The notes under the pieces: generated by a model
The model's input: only the letters and a program-made list of their open reading frames with translations
Told to the model about the DNA's origin: nothing
The model's database searches: none
NCBI RefSeq assembly: GCF_000621865.1
Contig: NZ_KK211358.1
Coordinates: forward strand, 1 to 64,000
Length of the DNA: 64,000 nucleotides
Source of the DNA: Pseudobutyrivibrio sp. MD2005
Lineage (GTDB): Bacteria; Bacillota; Clostridia; Lachnospirales; Lachnospiraceae
Reading direction: 5' to 3'
Part shown: one piece after another, positions 34,450 to 43,803 of the stretch
Layout of the letters: every line of letters begins with the position of its first letter
Numbering within the stretch: the first letter of the stretch is position 1
Made by a program: the position numbers and the translations under genes

Positions 34450-36528
34450 ATGGAGACGAAGGACATTGTATTTGGACTTGATATTGGTACCAGAAACGTT
34501 ATTGGTACAGTTGGATATCTTGATGGTGCAGAATTTCATGTAATCGCGCAGGATATCAAGGAGCATGATACTAGAGCCATGCTTGATGGTCAGATTCACG
34601 ATATTGGTCGTGTAGGCGCCACCTGTGATGAGGTTAAAAAGATACTTGAGGCTAAGACAGGCCTTAATCTTACAGAAGTTTGTATAGCTGCCGCTGGTCG
34701 TGTACTTCGTACAGTTACTACTCATGTTGAGATGGAATATCCAGAGGAAACAGTGGTTACTGGTGAAGATTTACACACTTTGGATATGATGGGTATCGAT
34801 CAGGCAGGAAAAGAGCTTAAAGCTGATGAGGACAAGAAATACAAGTTCTTCTGCGTAGGCTACTCTACAGTTAAGTATTATCTGAATGGAGATGTATTCT
34901 CATCTATCCAGGATCATAAGGCAGATGTTATTGGAGAGGATATAATTGTTACATTCTTACCAGAGGATGTTGTTGACGGATTGTATTCTGCAGTTGGAAA
35001 GGCAGATCTTTCAGTTGCAAATCTTACATTGGAGCCTATTGCAGCTATCAATGTTGCTATTCCTCAGAATTTCAGAATGCTTAATATTGCACTTATAGAT
35101 GTGGGCGCAGGTACATCCGATATCTGTGTTACAAAAGATGGAAGTATCATTGCATACGGCATGATTCCAATGGCGGGCGATGAGCTTACAGAGGTTTTGG
35201 TGCATGAATTCCTTGTAGATTTTGCCACCGCTGAGACAATTAAGCGCGCCTCTACAGAGGGTGGCGAAATAACATATGATGATATTATGGGCATCAGCCA
35301 TACTATCAAATCAGAAGATGTATGGAAGCTTACAGATCCAGTTATGGAAAAGATTGCCCTTGAGGTTGCTACTAAGATTCAGGAGCTTAACGGCGGAAAG
35401 TCAGTTTCAGCTGCATTTGTAGTTGGCGGTGGTGGAAAAATCCATGGCTTTACAGAGGCTCTCGCAAAGGATCTTAAAATAGTTCCAGAGCGTGTAGCTC
35501 TTCGTGGTGAAGAAGTAATGAAAAACATTATCTTCGAAGAGGATGATGTTAAGAAGGATTCACTTCTTGTTACACCAATCGGTATCTGCCTCAACTACTA
35601 TGAGACAAAGAACAACTTCATCATGATTCATTTCAATGGAGAGATGATGAAGCTTTATGATAATGGTCAGCTTACAATTGTAGATGCTGCTATGCAGGCA
35701 GGCTTCGCTGCTGAGCAGCTGTTCCCAAGAAGAGGACGTGAGATTAACTTTACAGTTAATGGCGTGTCTCGCATGATTAGAGGAACAGAAGGCGAATCTG
35801 CAGTTGTTACAATGAATGGCCGCACTGTTGGAATCAACACTCCTCTCGAATTCAATGCAGAGGTTACACTTGTTCCATCTACAGTTGGAGCAGGCGGCTC
35901 AGGTACAATTGCCGATTTGACAGAGTTTACAACAGAATATCTCTACTTTAATGTTTGTGGACATCGTGTAAAATGTCCAAAGTTTGTAGAGGTAAATGGC
36001 TCTATGGAGCCACCAACATACACAATTAAAGAAGGGGATGTCATCGAGACTCGCCCATTCTATACAGTGGGGCAGTTGGCGGAATTTATGGATGTTTCAA
36101 TCGACGATAGATACGAGATACTTGTTAACAATCGTCCATCTAGTCTTGACTCACTTGTATATGAAAACTTTGCTATTGAATGGACAACCACAACTCCAGT
36201 GGCCTATGCAGGTGAATACCTTGCTGAGGATGGAGAAGGATTGCCAGAGGATTATGAGGCACCAGAGGCTGAGCCAGCAGTAGCAACAGATGCTCGCACT
36301 CGTATCAAAATAGAGACAGTAGATTTACCTATTAATATCAACGGTAAGGATATGGTATTATCAGGCAAGAAAGATTATATATTTGTAGATATTTATAATC
36401 TCATCAATTTTGATCCAAATGCGGGAAATGGCCGCCCACTTGTTATTAGAATTAATGGTGAAAAGTGCGGCTACGCAGATGAGCTTCATCCAAATGATAA
36501 GGTTGAATGCTTCTGGCAAAATGATTAA
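34450..36528 (+). CDS. FtsA-like actin-fold ATPase with C-terminal beta-grasp-like repeats
   Basis: A 692-aa protein. Residues about 1-395 have the FtsA/PilM actin fold: FGLDIGTRNVIGTVG (phosphate 1), LIDVGAGTSDICV (phosphate 2) and FVVGGGGKIHGFTEAL (adenosine). About 300 further residues follow, made of segments with the recurring pattern V-N-G or I-N-G (FTVNGVSRMI; FVEVNGSMEPP; IRINGEKCGY), which I take as small beta-grasp-like domains. True FtsA is about 420 aa and ends in an amphipathic helix, absent here. Such long FtsA-like proteins occur in Clostridia; their role in division is unproved. Confidence 0.82.
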   Translation: METKDIVFGLDIGTRNVIGTVGYLDGAEFHVIAQDIKEHDTRAMLDGQIHDIGRVGATCDEVKKILEAKTGLNLTEVCIAAAGRVLRTVTTHVEMEYPEETVVTGEDLHTLDMMGIDQAGKELKADEDKKYKFFCVGYSTVKYYLNGDVFSSIQDHKADVIGEDIIVTFLPEDVVDGLYSAVGKADLSVANLTLEPIAAINVAIPQNFRMLNIALIDVGAGTSDICVTKDGSIIAYGMIPMAGDELTEVLVHEFLVDFATAETIKRASTEGGEITYDDIMGISHTIKSEDVWKLTDPVMEKIALEVATKIQELNGGKSVSAAFVVGGGGKIHGFTEALAKDLKIVPERVALRGEEVMKNIIFEEDDVKKDSLLVTPIGICLNYYETKNNFIMIHFNGEMMKLYDNGQLTIVDAAMQAGFAAEQLFPRRGREINFTVNGVSRMIRGTEGESAVVTMNGRTVGINTPLEFNAEVTLVPSTVGAGGSGTIADLTEFTTEYLYFNVCGHRVKCPKFVEVNGSMEPPTYTIKEGDVIETRPFYTVGQLAEFMDVSIDDRYEILVNNRPSSLDSLVYENFAIEWTTTTPVAYAGEYLAEDGEGLPEDYEAPEAEPAVATDARTRIKIETVDLPININGKDMVLSGKKDYIFVDIYNLINFDPNAGNGRPLVIRINGEKCGYADELHPNDKVECFWQND

Positions 36529-36584
36529 TAAGAACATTGACAGTTCTTTATATTGTAAATTAATTAGAAAGATATTTAGTAATA

Positions 36585-37385
36585 ATGGATTTTTTTAGTA
36601 TTGCAAGTGGTAGTAGCGGAAATTGTATTTGCGTGGGTGATTCAAACACCCACGTAATGATTGACGCTGGAATTTCAGGTAAGCGCATTGAAGCTGGTAT
36701 GAACAAATATGATTACACAACAGCTGATATGGACGGTCTTTTGGTGACCCATGAACACTCTGATCATGTGTCCGGTCTAGGGGTTATTTCTCGCAAATAT
36801 CACATCCCTATTTATGCCACTGCAGGCACGATAAAAGCAATACGTTCAATGAAAAGTCTTGGAGCAATAGACGATTCTTTATTCCATGAGATAAAGGCTG
36901 ATGAAAGCTTTGTCTTAGGGTCTCTTAAAATTCACCCATTTCATATCAGCCATGATGCGGCTGATCCAGTTGCATATCGTATAGAAAATGATAAATCAAA
37001 GGTTGCAGTCTGCACTGACTTAGGGTATTATGACAGCAATATTGTAGAAAACCTCACAGGGCTTGATGCTATGCTGCTGGAGGCTAATCATGATATTCAT
37101 ATGCTTGAGGTGGGGGCATACCCATATCCTTTAAAGCAACGTATCCTTGGTAACTATGGTCATTTGTCTAATGAAGCCAGTGGTAAGCTGTTAAGTACAG
37201 TGCTTCATGATAATGTTAAGCATGTATTTTTAGGGCATCTCAGTCACGAGAACAATTACCCGGATCTGGCATATGAGACAGTGCGTTTAGAGGTTACAAT
37301 GGATGAACGCACCCCATATACTGGCAACGACTTCAACATTACTGTTGCATCGCGATGCGAAGCGTCGGAGCGCGTGGTTATATAA
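36585..37385 (+). CDS. MBL-fold metallo-hydrolase, YycJ/WalJ type
   Basis: A 266-aa metallo-beta-lactamase-fold protein. SIASGSSGNCICVGDSNTHV and the metal motif THEHSDHVSGL are typical of YycJ, a probable 5'-3' DNA exonuclease. FHISHDAADPVAY and LLEANHD and FLGHLSHENN complete the active site. The ribosome site is weak. It has no walR/walK neighbours, unlike in Bacillus. Confidence 0.87.
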   Translation: MDFFSIASGSSGNCICVGDSNTHVMIDAGISGKRIEAGMNKYDYTTADMDGLLVTHEHSDHVSGLGVISRKYHIPIYATAGTIKAIRSMKSLGAIDDSLFHEIKADESFVLGSLKIHPFHISHDAADPVAYRIENDKSKVAVCTDLGYYDSNIVENLTGLDAMLLEANHDIHMLEVGAYPYPLKQRILGNYGHLSNEASGKLLSTVLHDNVKHVFLGHLSHENNYPDLAYETVRLEVTMDERTPYTGNDFNITVASRCEASERVVI

Positions 37386-37406
37386 TCAATCATTTATGGT
37401 AACTTT

Positions 37407-37433
37407 CCCTTATGCAATTTTGCTGTATAAGGG
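37407..37433 (+). other. Hairpin in the leader of the ACT-UPF0210 operon
   Basis: Arms CCCTTATGCA and TGC-TGTATAAGGG form an imperfect stem just before the ribosome site. It has no T-run; it could be a weak terminator or a leader structure. Confidence 0.4.
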
Positions 37434-37454
37434 TTAAATATGAAAGGAGCAAAG

Positions 37455-37730
37455 ATGGAGAATAAGGTTATTATTACAGTTGTAGGTAAGGACACAGTTG
37501 GTATTATTGCACGTATATGCACATACCTTGCAGAGAATGGAGTTAATGTTTTGGACATTACACAGACTATCGTGCAGGGCTTTTTTAATATGATGATGAT
37601 TGTGGATATCAATGCAAGCACTCGCAGCTTTGGTGAACTTCAGAACGATTTAGAGAAATTAGGAAACGAAATTGGTGTTCAGGTTAAGGCTCAGAAAGAA
37701 GCTATCTTTGATGAAATGCACAGAATTTAA
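37455..37730 (+). CDS. ACT-domain protein (UPF0237)
   Basis: A 91-aa protein made of one ACT domain (VIITVVGKDTVGIIARIC...NVLDITQTIV). ACT domains bind small ligands, often amino acids. The ATG at 37455 is used because AAGGAG lies 8 nt upstream; the frame opens at 37440. It is paired with the UPF0210 gene 12 bp downstream, a very widespread gene couple of unknown function. Confidence 0.9.
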   Translation: MENKVIITVVGKDTVGIIARICTYLAENGVNVLDITQTIVQGFFNMMMIVDINASTRSFGELQNDLEKLGNEIGVQVKAQKEAIFDEMHRI

Positions 37731-37742
37731 GTTGGAGGGCAT

Positions 37743-39107
37743 ATGGTAAATCTACAGGAAGTTATCGAAACAAATAAAATGGTAGAGGAGCAGACACTTG
37801 ATGTCCGCACAATTACTATTGGTATAAGCTTATTAGAATGCATAGATTCTGATTTAAAGCTATTAAATGAAAAGATTTATAATCGTATCACAACAGTAGC
37901 AAAGGATTTGGATAAGGTTGCTCGTGAAATTGAGAGTGATTACGGTATTCCAATTGTTAACAGACGTATTTCTGTTACTCCAATTGCTCTTGTGGGTGGA
38001 GCAGCTTGTAAGACTCCAGCAGATTTTGTTGGCATCGCTCACACTTTAGACAAGGCAGCAGAAGCTGTAGGAGCTAATCTTATCGGCGGTTATTCTGCCC
38101 TTGTTTCTAAGGGAATGACTACAGCAGATGAAATGCTTATTCGTTCTATTCCACAGGCTTTATGCGAGACTAACAGGGTTTGTAGCTCAGTTAACCTTGC
38201 ATCTACAAAGACTGGTATTAATATGGATGCAGTTCGCCTTATGGGAGATATTCTTCTCCAGGTAGCTGATCGTTCAAAAGATAGAGATTCCGTAGACTGT
38301 ATGAAGCTTGTAGTATTCTGCAATGCTCCAGATGATAACCCATTTATGGCAGGTGCCTTCCATGGTGTTACTGAGGCTGATGCAATCATCAATGTAGGTG
38401 TTTCTGGCCCAGGTGTTGTTAAAAAAGCCTTAGAGTCAGTTAGAGGTGAAAGCTTCGAAGTATTATGCGAGACAATCAAGAAGACAGCATTTAAGGTTAC
38501 ACGTGTAGGTCAGCTTGTGGCTCAGGAAGCATCAAAGCGTCTTGGCATTCCATTTGGTATTATCGACTTATCACTAGCTCCAACACCAGCTATTGGCGAT
38601 TCAGTTGCTGATATTCTTTGCGAAATCGGTCTCGAATATGCAGGTGCTCCAGGTACAACAGCTGCTCTTGCAATGCTCAACGATCAGGTTAAGAAGGGCG
38701 GTGTAATGGCTAGCTCTTACGTTGGCGGCCTTTCAGGTGCATTCATCCCAGTATCAGAGGATCAGGGAATGATTAACTCAGTTGAGGCTGGCGCAATCAC
38801 TCTTGAAAAGCTTGAGGCCATGACTTGCGTATGCTCCGTAGGTCTCGACATGATTGCTATCCCTGGCGATACACCAGCAACAACAATCTCCGGAATGATT
38901 GCTGACGAAATGGCGCTTGGTATGGTCAACCAGAAGACTACAGCTGCTCGTCTCATCCCAGTCATCGGAAAGACTGTAGGCGACACCGTAGAATTCGGTG
39001 GACTCTTTGGATACGCTCCAATCATGCCAGTGAACAAGTTCTCTTGCGCAGACTTCATCAACCGCGAAGGACGTATTCCTGCTCCAATTCATTCATTCAA
39101 AAACTAA
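37743..39107 (+). CDS. UPF0210 / PFL-family protein
   Basis: A 454-aa protein of the UPF0210 (DUF711) family. It is distantly related to pyruvate formate-lyase-type barrels but lacks a recognised radical site here. Family blocks: [17 protein letters not shown]-like start ([15 protein letters not shown]), [15 protein letters not shown] and [20 protein letters not shown]. Cofactor and reaction are unknown; its ACT-domain partner just upstream implies ligand control. Confidence 0.9.
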   Translation: MVNLQEVIETNKMVEEQTLDVRTITIGISLLECIDSDLKLLNEKIYNRITTVAKDLDKVAREIESDYGIPIVNRRISVTPIALVGGAACKTPADFVGIAHTLDKAAEAVGANLIGGYSALVSKGMTTADEMLIRSIPQALCETNRVCSSVNLASTKTGINMDAVRLMGDILLQVADRSKDRDSVDCMKLVVFCNAPDDNPFMAGAFHGVTEADAIINVGVSGPGVVKKALESVRGESFEVLCETIKKTAFKVTRVGQLVAQEASKRLGIPFGIIDLSLAPTPAIGDSVADILCEIGLEYAGAPGTTAALAMLNDQVKKGGVMASSYVGGLSGAFIPVSEDQGMINSVEAGAITLEKLEAMTCVCSVGLDMIAIPGDTPATTISGMIADEMALGMVNQKTTAARLIPVIGKTVGDTVEFGGLFGYAPIMPVNKFSCADFINREGRIPAPIHSFKN

Positions 39108-39138
39108 ACAACGTATCGACGACGAACAACGCCTTCGC

Positions 39139-39215
39139 GTTACGGCTACAAGCCTAATAATTCTCCGCTCAGCTTAGAATGCTTCGCTTGAGAATTATTA
39201 GAGCTTGATGCCTAC
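39139..39215 (-). repeat. R-family hairpin repeat, copy R1b (inverted)
   Basis: On the minus strand it reads GTAGGCATCAAGCTC...GGCTTGTAGCCGTAAC, matching copies at 48960 and 57715. Arms AATAATTCTC and GAGAATTATT form the inner stem. Lies 31 bp after the UPF0210 gene stop. Confidence 0.75.
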
Positions 39216-39282
39216 GCGGAGGCTTTTCTATATCCTATGGGTACGAATGTGTTAGCGCCAAATACTTTTGGTCATAATAAAA

Positions 39283-39368
39283 GCCTGCAGATAACAAGCT
39301 CTTTGGTTTCTTAAGCGGAGCTTTCTATGCGAAGCGTAGAAACTCTAAGGCTTGTTAACGTAGCAGGC
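39283..39368 (+). repeat. R-family hairpin repeat, copy R1
   Basis: Outer arms GCCTGC and GCAGGC, middle arms AACAAGC and GCTTGTT, inner arms GTTTCT and AGAAAC. The loop AAGCGGAGCTTTCTATGCG closely matches copy R3. It sits between convergent genes, where it could also help transcription to end. Confidence 0.75.
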
Positions 39369-39389
39369 GTATTAGTGGCTAGCCATTAT

Positions 39390-40364
39390 TTATTTATATT
39401 CTGGAACTATAGTTTGTATTGAGCCGTCTGGGTTGTAGCTGAGTTCGCAGTACTTTACGCAGCGGCGGTGGTTAATTCCCTTGGAGTACTCGCAGTCGTG
39501 GTAGAAGAGATACCATTTGCCGTGGTATTCTACGATTGAGTGGTGAGTAGTCCATCCGATTACTGGCTCAAGGATTGTGCCTTGGTAAGTGAAAGGACCA
39601 GTAGGTGTATCACTAGTGGCGTATACTATTTTGTGAGTTGTACCTGTGGAGTAGGAGAAGTAGTACTTGCCGTTGTATTTGTGCATCCATGGGTCTTCGA
39701 AGTAACGTCTGTCTTCGTCCCCTGCCAGAAGCTCATTGCCGTTCTCATCGAGGATTACGATATCCTGAGGCTTTGTAGCAAATTCGCTCATGTCTTCTTT
39801 CATAAGAGCTACCTTAGGCCAAACAGCATGCTCATCTTTTGGTGGCTCGGTGCCATTTGGGTCAAAACTGCCGGTGCGATACTTTTCCAGCTGTCCTCCC
39901 CAGAGACCGCCAAAGTAAATATATACCTTTGAATCATCATCTAAGAAGGAGCAAGGATCGATGCTGAAACTACCAGGAATATAGTTACTTCTAGGGGTGA
40001 AAGGTCCTTCAGGAGATTTGCCCTCAGCGATTCCAAGTCTGAAGATTCCATCTTTATCTCTAGCTGGGAAAACTAAATAGTAAGTATTGTTTTTAAATAC
40101 TACGTCAGGTGCCCAAAGCTGTTCAGATACCCAAGGTACCTGGTCTTGATGTAAAACTTCACCGTGGTCTATAACTTCATCGCTTTTATCATCCATAGAG
40201 AGAACATGATAATCACGCATTTGGTACTCGTCACCGTTATCGTTATCTTCGCCATCATGAGGTATATCATGAGAAGGATAGACGTAAAGTCTGTCATTAA
40301 ACACATGCGCAGATGGATCTGCTGTGAATATGTGGGTAACTAGTGGGGTGTTTTGTTGTTTCAT
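39390..40364 (-). CDS. GH43 arabinosidase/xylosidase-like enzyme
   Basis: A 324-aa single-domain GH43 propeller. Putative catalytic residues: Asp of FTADPSAHVF, Asp of FSIDPCSFLDDD and Glu of RRYFEDPWMHK. THHSIVEYHGKWYLFYHD is a strong GH43 block. It has no signal peptide, so it acts on imported arabino- or xylo-oligosaccharides. An AGGAG site is present. It is the last gene of the minus-strand transporter operon, which begins at 43489. Confidence 0.88.
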   Translation of the reverse strand: MKQQNTPLVTHIFTADPSAHVFNDRLYVYPSHDIPHDGEDNDNGDEYQMRDYHVLSMDDKSDEVIDHGEVLHQDQVPWVSEQLWAPDVVFKNNTYYLVFPARDKDGIFRLGIAEGKSPEGPFTPRSNYIPGSFSIDPCSFLDDDSKVYIYFGGLWGGQLEKYRTGSFDPNGTEPPKDEHAVWPKVALMKEDMSEFATKPQDIVILDENGNELLAGDEDRRYFEDPWMHKYNGKYYFSYSTGTTHKIVYATSDTPTGPFTYQGTILEPVIGWTTHHSIVEYHGKWYLFYHDCEYSKGINHRRCVKYCELSYNPDGSIQTIVPEYK

Positions 40365-40397
40365 TTTGGTAAATCTCCTGTCTTTTGTTATAAATTA

Positions 40398-41225
40398 TTA
40401 ACCCTTTACAGCACCTGCTGTTAAGCCATCTACAATCTGATTTGAGAATGCACAGTAGACAACTATAGTAGGGATAATTGCAATAATGATTGCGGCAAAC
40501 ATCTGTGAGTAGTTTGTGTTGTATGGTCCAACGAATTTTGAAAGTGAAACTGGAAGAGTCTTCTTCATGTCGTCAGAGATAAATACCATAGCAAGTAAGA
40601 GTTCGTTCCAGTTTGCGATAAATGTCATAAGTCCAGTAACGAAGAGACCAGTCTTTCCAAGTGGAAGACAAACCTTGAAAAAGATTTCGTAAATTGTAGC
40701 GCCATCGATGCAAGCACTCTCAATTAACTCGTTTGGCATACTTTCGAAGAAGCCTACCATAATGAAGATAGTGATAGGAAGTGCAAAAGTAAGGTATGGA
40801 AGGATAAGACCTACTAAGCTATTTGTAAGACCGACTTTCGCAAAACGAGTAAACAATGGAATGAGAACACAGTGTACAGGAATCATCATTCCAATAAGGA
40901 AGTATGTTAAAGATAGCTTAGCAAGTTTCCAACGCATGCGGGCAATACCAAATGCTGCCATGGAACCGATGACCATGCTAAGTGCTAAAGTGATAATACA
41001 AACGATGAAAGAATTAAGTGTTGCAATTCCGAGCTTTCCAGCAGTCCAAGCAAAAGCAAAGTTTTCAAATGTTGGAGCTTTTGGAAGAGCGAATGGGGCA
41101 GTGAAGATTTCTGCATTTGTTTTGAAGGATACGTTAAATACCCAAAATAGTGGTGCAAGATAAATAACTGCCATTATTATGAGAAATACATATATTAAAA
41201 TCTTTGGGATAGTTATTTTTTTCAT
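40398..41225 (-). CDS. CUT1 sugar ABC transporter permease, MalG type
   Basis: A 275-aa permease with six hydrophobic segments and the EAA loop (ELIESACIDGATIYEIFFKV) that contacts the ATPase. It is third in the operon lipoprotein-MalF-MalG-GH43. No ATP-binding gene is nearby, so a shared MsmK/MsmX-type ATPase elsewhere is assumed. Substrate inferred from neighbours: arabino-oligosaccharides. Confidence 0.9.
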   Translation of the reverse strand: MKKITIPKILIYVFLIIMAVIYLAPLFWVFNVSFKTNAEIFTAPFALPKAPTFENFAFAWTAGKLGIATLNSFIVCIITLALSMVIGSMAAFGIARMRWKLAKLSLTYFLIGMMIPVHCVLIPLFTRFAKVGLTNSLVGLILPYLTFALPITIFIMVGFFESMPNELIESACIDGATIYEIFFKVCLPLGKTGLFVTGLMTFIANWNELLLAMVFISDDMKKTLPVSLSKFVGPYNTNYSQMFAAIIIAIIPTIVVYCAFSNQIVDGLTAGAVKG

Positions 41226-41252
41226 TAGTAAAAACTCCTTTCGGGTAACGCA

Positions 41253-42137
41253 TTACATCTCGTATTGCTCTGTCTTAACGACCTTGTTGATAAATGCAGT
41301 TACGATTAAGCAAAGTACTAAGAGCAGTACTCCGATTGCGCTGGCGTAGCCATATTTGAAATACTTAAAACCTTGCTGATATAGGTGTGTTGCAAGTACT
41401 TCTGTCTTATGGTTTGGACCACCTTCGGTCATGTTGAAAATCAAATCAAAAAACTTTAATGAACCGATAGCATTAAGTGACATTGCGGTTGCAACCATAG
41501 GTCTGATAAGTGGCAGTGTGATGTAGCGGAAGCTTTTGACCTTGTTGCAACCATCAATGTAACTTGCTTCGTAAAGAGACTTGCTTATGCCTGATATCTG
41601 AGCCATGTAAAGCATCATAGACTGACCGACATATTGCCAAAGTGCAACGAAAGCGATTACCCACATAGGAAGAATGATATAACCATTGGTATCCATGAGC
41701 CAAAGTGGACCCTCGATACCAAGCTTAGCAAGCAATTGATTGATACCAAGCTTAGGACTGAAAATGAACATCCATAAAAGTCCTAAAGCTGCAGAAGAAA
41801 GAACACATGGTAAATAGATAATGTTTTTGAATAAGTTTCTTCCTTTATCTATATTTGTTAAAAGGGCAGCTAAAAACAGACCCATAATAAGCTGAGTTAC
41901 ACAAGAAAAAATTAAAAAGAATATTGAATTCTTGATAGCGATAATTAAAGTTGTGTCAGATAATAAAGTTTTGTAATTTTCAAGCCCGATGAATTTTGGT
42001 GGGGTTAAAGCGTTGTAATCACAAAATGAGTAATAAACTGACTGACAAATAGGTATAAATAGAACGAAAGTAAATAATATAAATGCAGGAGCCATAAACA
42101 CGCATATGGCTTTTTTGTTTCTCAATAGTTTATCCAT
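41253..42137 (-). CDS. CUT1 sugar ABC transporter permease, MalF type
   Basis: A 294-aa permease with six hydrophobic segments and the EAA loop (LYEASYIDGCNKVKSFRYIT). N-terminus RNKKAICVFMAPAFILF is typical of this group. It is second in the transporter operon, 27 bp ahead of the MalG-type gene. Confidence 0.9.
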   Translation of the reverse strand: MDKLLRNKKAICVFMAPAFILFTFVLFIPICQSVYYSFCDYNALTPPKFIGLENYKTLLSDTTLIIAIKNSIFFLIFSCVTQLIMGLFLAALLTNIDKGRNLFKNIIYLPCVLSSAALGLLWMFIFSPKLGINQLLAKLGIEGPLWLMDTNGYIILPMWVIAFVALWQYVGQSMMLYMAQISGISKSLYEASYIDGCNKVKSFRYITLPLIRPMVATAMSLNAIGSLKFFDLIFNMTEGGPNHKTEVLATHLYQQGFKYFKYGYASAIGVLLLVLCLIVTAFINKVVKTEQYEM

Positions 42138-42220
42138 AACAGTTTTTCCTTAGTTTTATTTAATAAAAATGGGGAGTGCGTCGCACTCCCCGGACAATAA
42201 AGAAATTGAAGAAGAGTCAA

Positions 42221-43489
42221 TTATCTGCAATTTGCGTTATAATAATCTTCCATATCTTTTGCAGCTTCCGCTGGTGTCATATCACCTAAGAATACTGCGA
42301 CCATAGTATCATCAAAATGTGCACCTGTTTCAGTTGAAGGCATTGACTCATTGTAGAATCCGAATGTACCCTTTGAGTTCTCGAAAATATCCATTACATA
42401 TGCAAGCTGAGCAGGAGCTTTGTCTGCATCGTATTCAACTGTTGTTACAGGAATCTTTCCACCAACCTCAGCTGTGTATTTCTGAGAAGTTTCATCTGTG
42501 AAGTACTTCATAAGAGCAGCACATGCTTCTGGGTGCTTTGTTGTAGAGCTCATAGCAAGTGAATCTGACTTAGCGATGATTCTGTCTGTTCCTGGGAACT
42601 GGAATACACCACACTTAGATTCGAAGTCTGGGTTTTCACCGTTGATCTGTCCGATAGCCCATGAACCCTGGATGAGGATAGCAGCATCTCCATTGTAGAA
42701 GTTTGCTGTAGCAACATCGTTTGTATCACCAGCAGCTGTTGGCTGGAAGTACTTAGATAACTCTGTAAGCTTTGTAGCAGCAGCTTCAAGCTTTCCATCT
42801 TCCCAAGAAGCACTACCATCAGCAAGAGCCTGAAGGTCTACACCTTCTTCTTCACAAAGGTAACCAGCTACCATTGATAAGCACCATGCTGTACCAGCTG
42901 AAATAGTGATTGGTGTGTAGCCTTTGCTCTGAAGCTTGTCACAAGCATCTAACATTTCATCCCAGTTTGTAGGAACTTCAACGCCTGCGTCTTCGAACAT
43001 CTCTGTATTATAGAAGCAACATGCAGCAGCTGTGTTAAGAGGTACTGCGTAAATCTGATCGTTGTATGTCATCTGAGAGAATACTGCGTCGCTTGTAAAT
43101 GTATCTTTCCAACCATCTTGTGCAAGATAATCATCAAGTGGAGCAGCAATTCCTGGCTCTACATAATCTGTAAGGTTTGGACCAGGGCTTACAATGAATA
43201 CATCAGGAGCATCGCCAGCTGCTACCAAAGCATTAAGCTTAGCGTAGTACTCTTCGAGGTTTGTTGTAACAACGTTTACGTGATACTGACCTTCGTAGTC
43301 CTTATTAAATCTGTCGATTGTGTCCTTGTAACCAAGAGAAATTAAATCCTCTGTTGCATTTAAATCATCCCAGAACATCCAAGTGATTTCTTCTACCCCA
43401 GAATTCTCTGAAGCTGATGAGCCGCAACCTGTAAATAATGATGCAGCCATTGTTGCAGCTAACACTGTAGCTAAAAACTTTTTCTTCAT
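42221..43489 (-). CDS. Sugar ABC transporter substrate-binding lipoprotein
   Basis: A 422-aa family 1 solute-binding protein. The lipobox is LFTGCG; the mature region begins with a Ser-rich linker. EITWMFWDDLNATEDLI and YAVPLNTAAACCFYNTEMFEDAGVEVP are typical of CUT1 binding proteins. The first gene of the operon, with an AAGGAGA site. It would bring arabino- or xylo-oligosaccharides to the permeases. Confidence 0.9.
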   Translation of the reverse strand: MKKKFLATVLAATMAASLFTGCGSSASENSGVEEITWMFWDDLNATEDLISLGYKDTIDRFNKDYEGQYHVNVVTTNLEEYYAKLNALVAAGDAPDVFIVSPGPNLTDYVEPGIAAPLDDYLAQDGWKDTFTSDAVFSQMTYNDQIYAVPLNTAAACCFYNTEMFEDAGVEVPTNWDEMLDACDKLQSKGYTPITISAGTAWCLSMVAGYLCEEEGVDLQALADGSASWEDGKLEAAATKLTELSKYFQPTAAGDTNDVATANFYNGDAAILIQGSWAIGQINGENPDFESKCGVFQFPGTDRIIAKSDSLAMSSTTKHPEACAALMKYFTDETSQKYTAEVGGKIPVTTVEYDADKAPAQLAYVMDIFENSKGTFGFYNESMPSTETGAHFDDTMVAVFLGDMTPAEAAKDMEDYYNANCR

Positions 43490-43803
43490 TACCTATCTCC
43501 TTTTTCTTTATTTGTGAATCCCCCGATTCACTGTTTTTTGATAATTAAAATGTAGCACACAAAATAGTCACAATCTTTATAATTGTTGTTTGTTGATTAT
43601 TAAATATTGCTCTAGCTGATTGCGCTTTTATAGTGCTATTGTATATATATTACTAATATTAATTGGCAGAATTGTGCATAATGTATATTTGGAGTCAAAA
43701 TAATTGTTTGAATAATAAAAATTGCTTGCAATTTTTCGCAATAAGAGTAAAAATATGTCTCAAGTTAGATTTTTAATTATTGCCTTATAGGGGGATTGAT
43801 GTC
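43490..43803. promoter_or_regulatory. Divergent control region of the transporter operon and the AraC gene
   Basis: This 314-bp AT-rich gap holds no gene. I see a leader hairpin of the transporter operon (GTGAATC/GATTCAC at 43514-43531) and a perfect 20-bp palindrome AAAAATTGCTTGCAATTTTT at 43717-43736. The palindrome lies about 70 bp before the AraC gene start and is a candidate operator. Confidence 0.5.
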
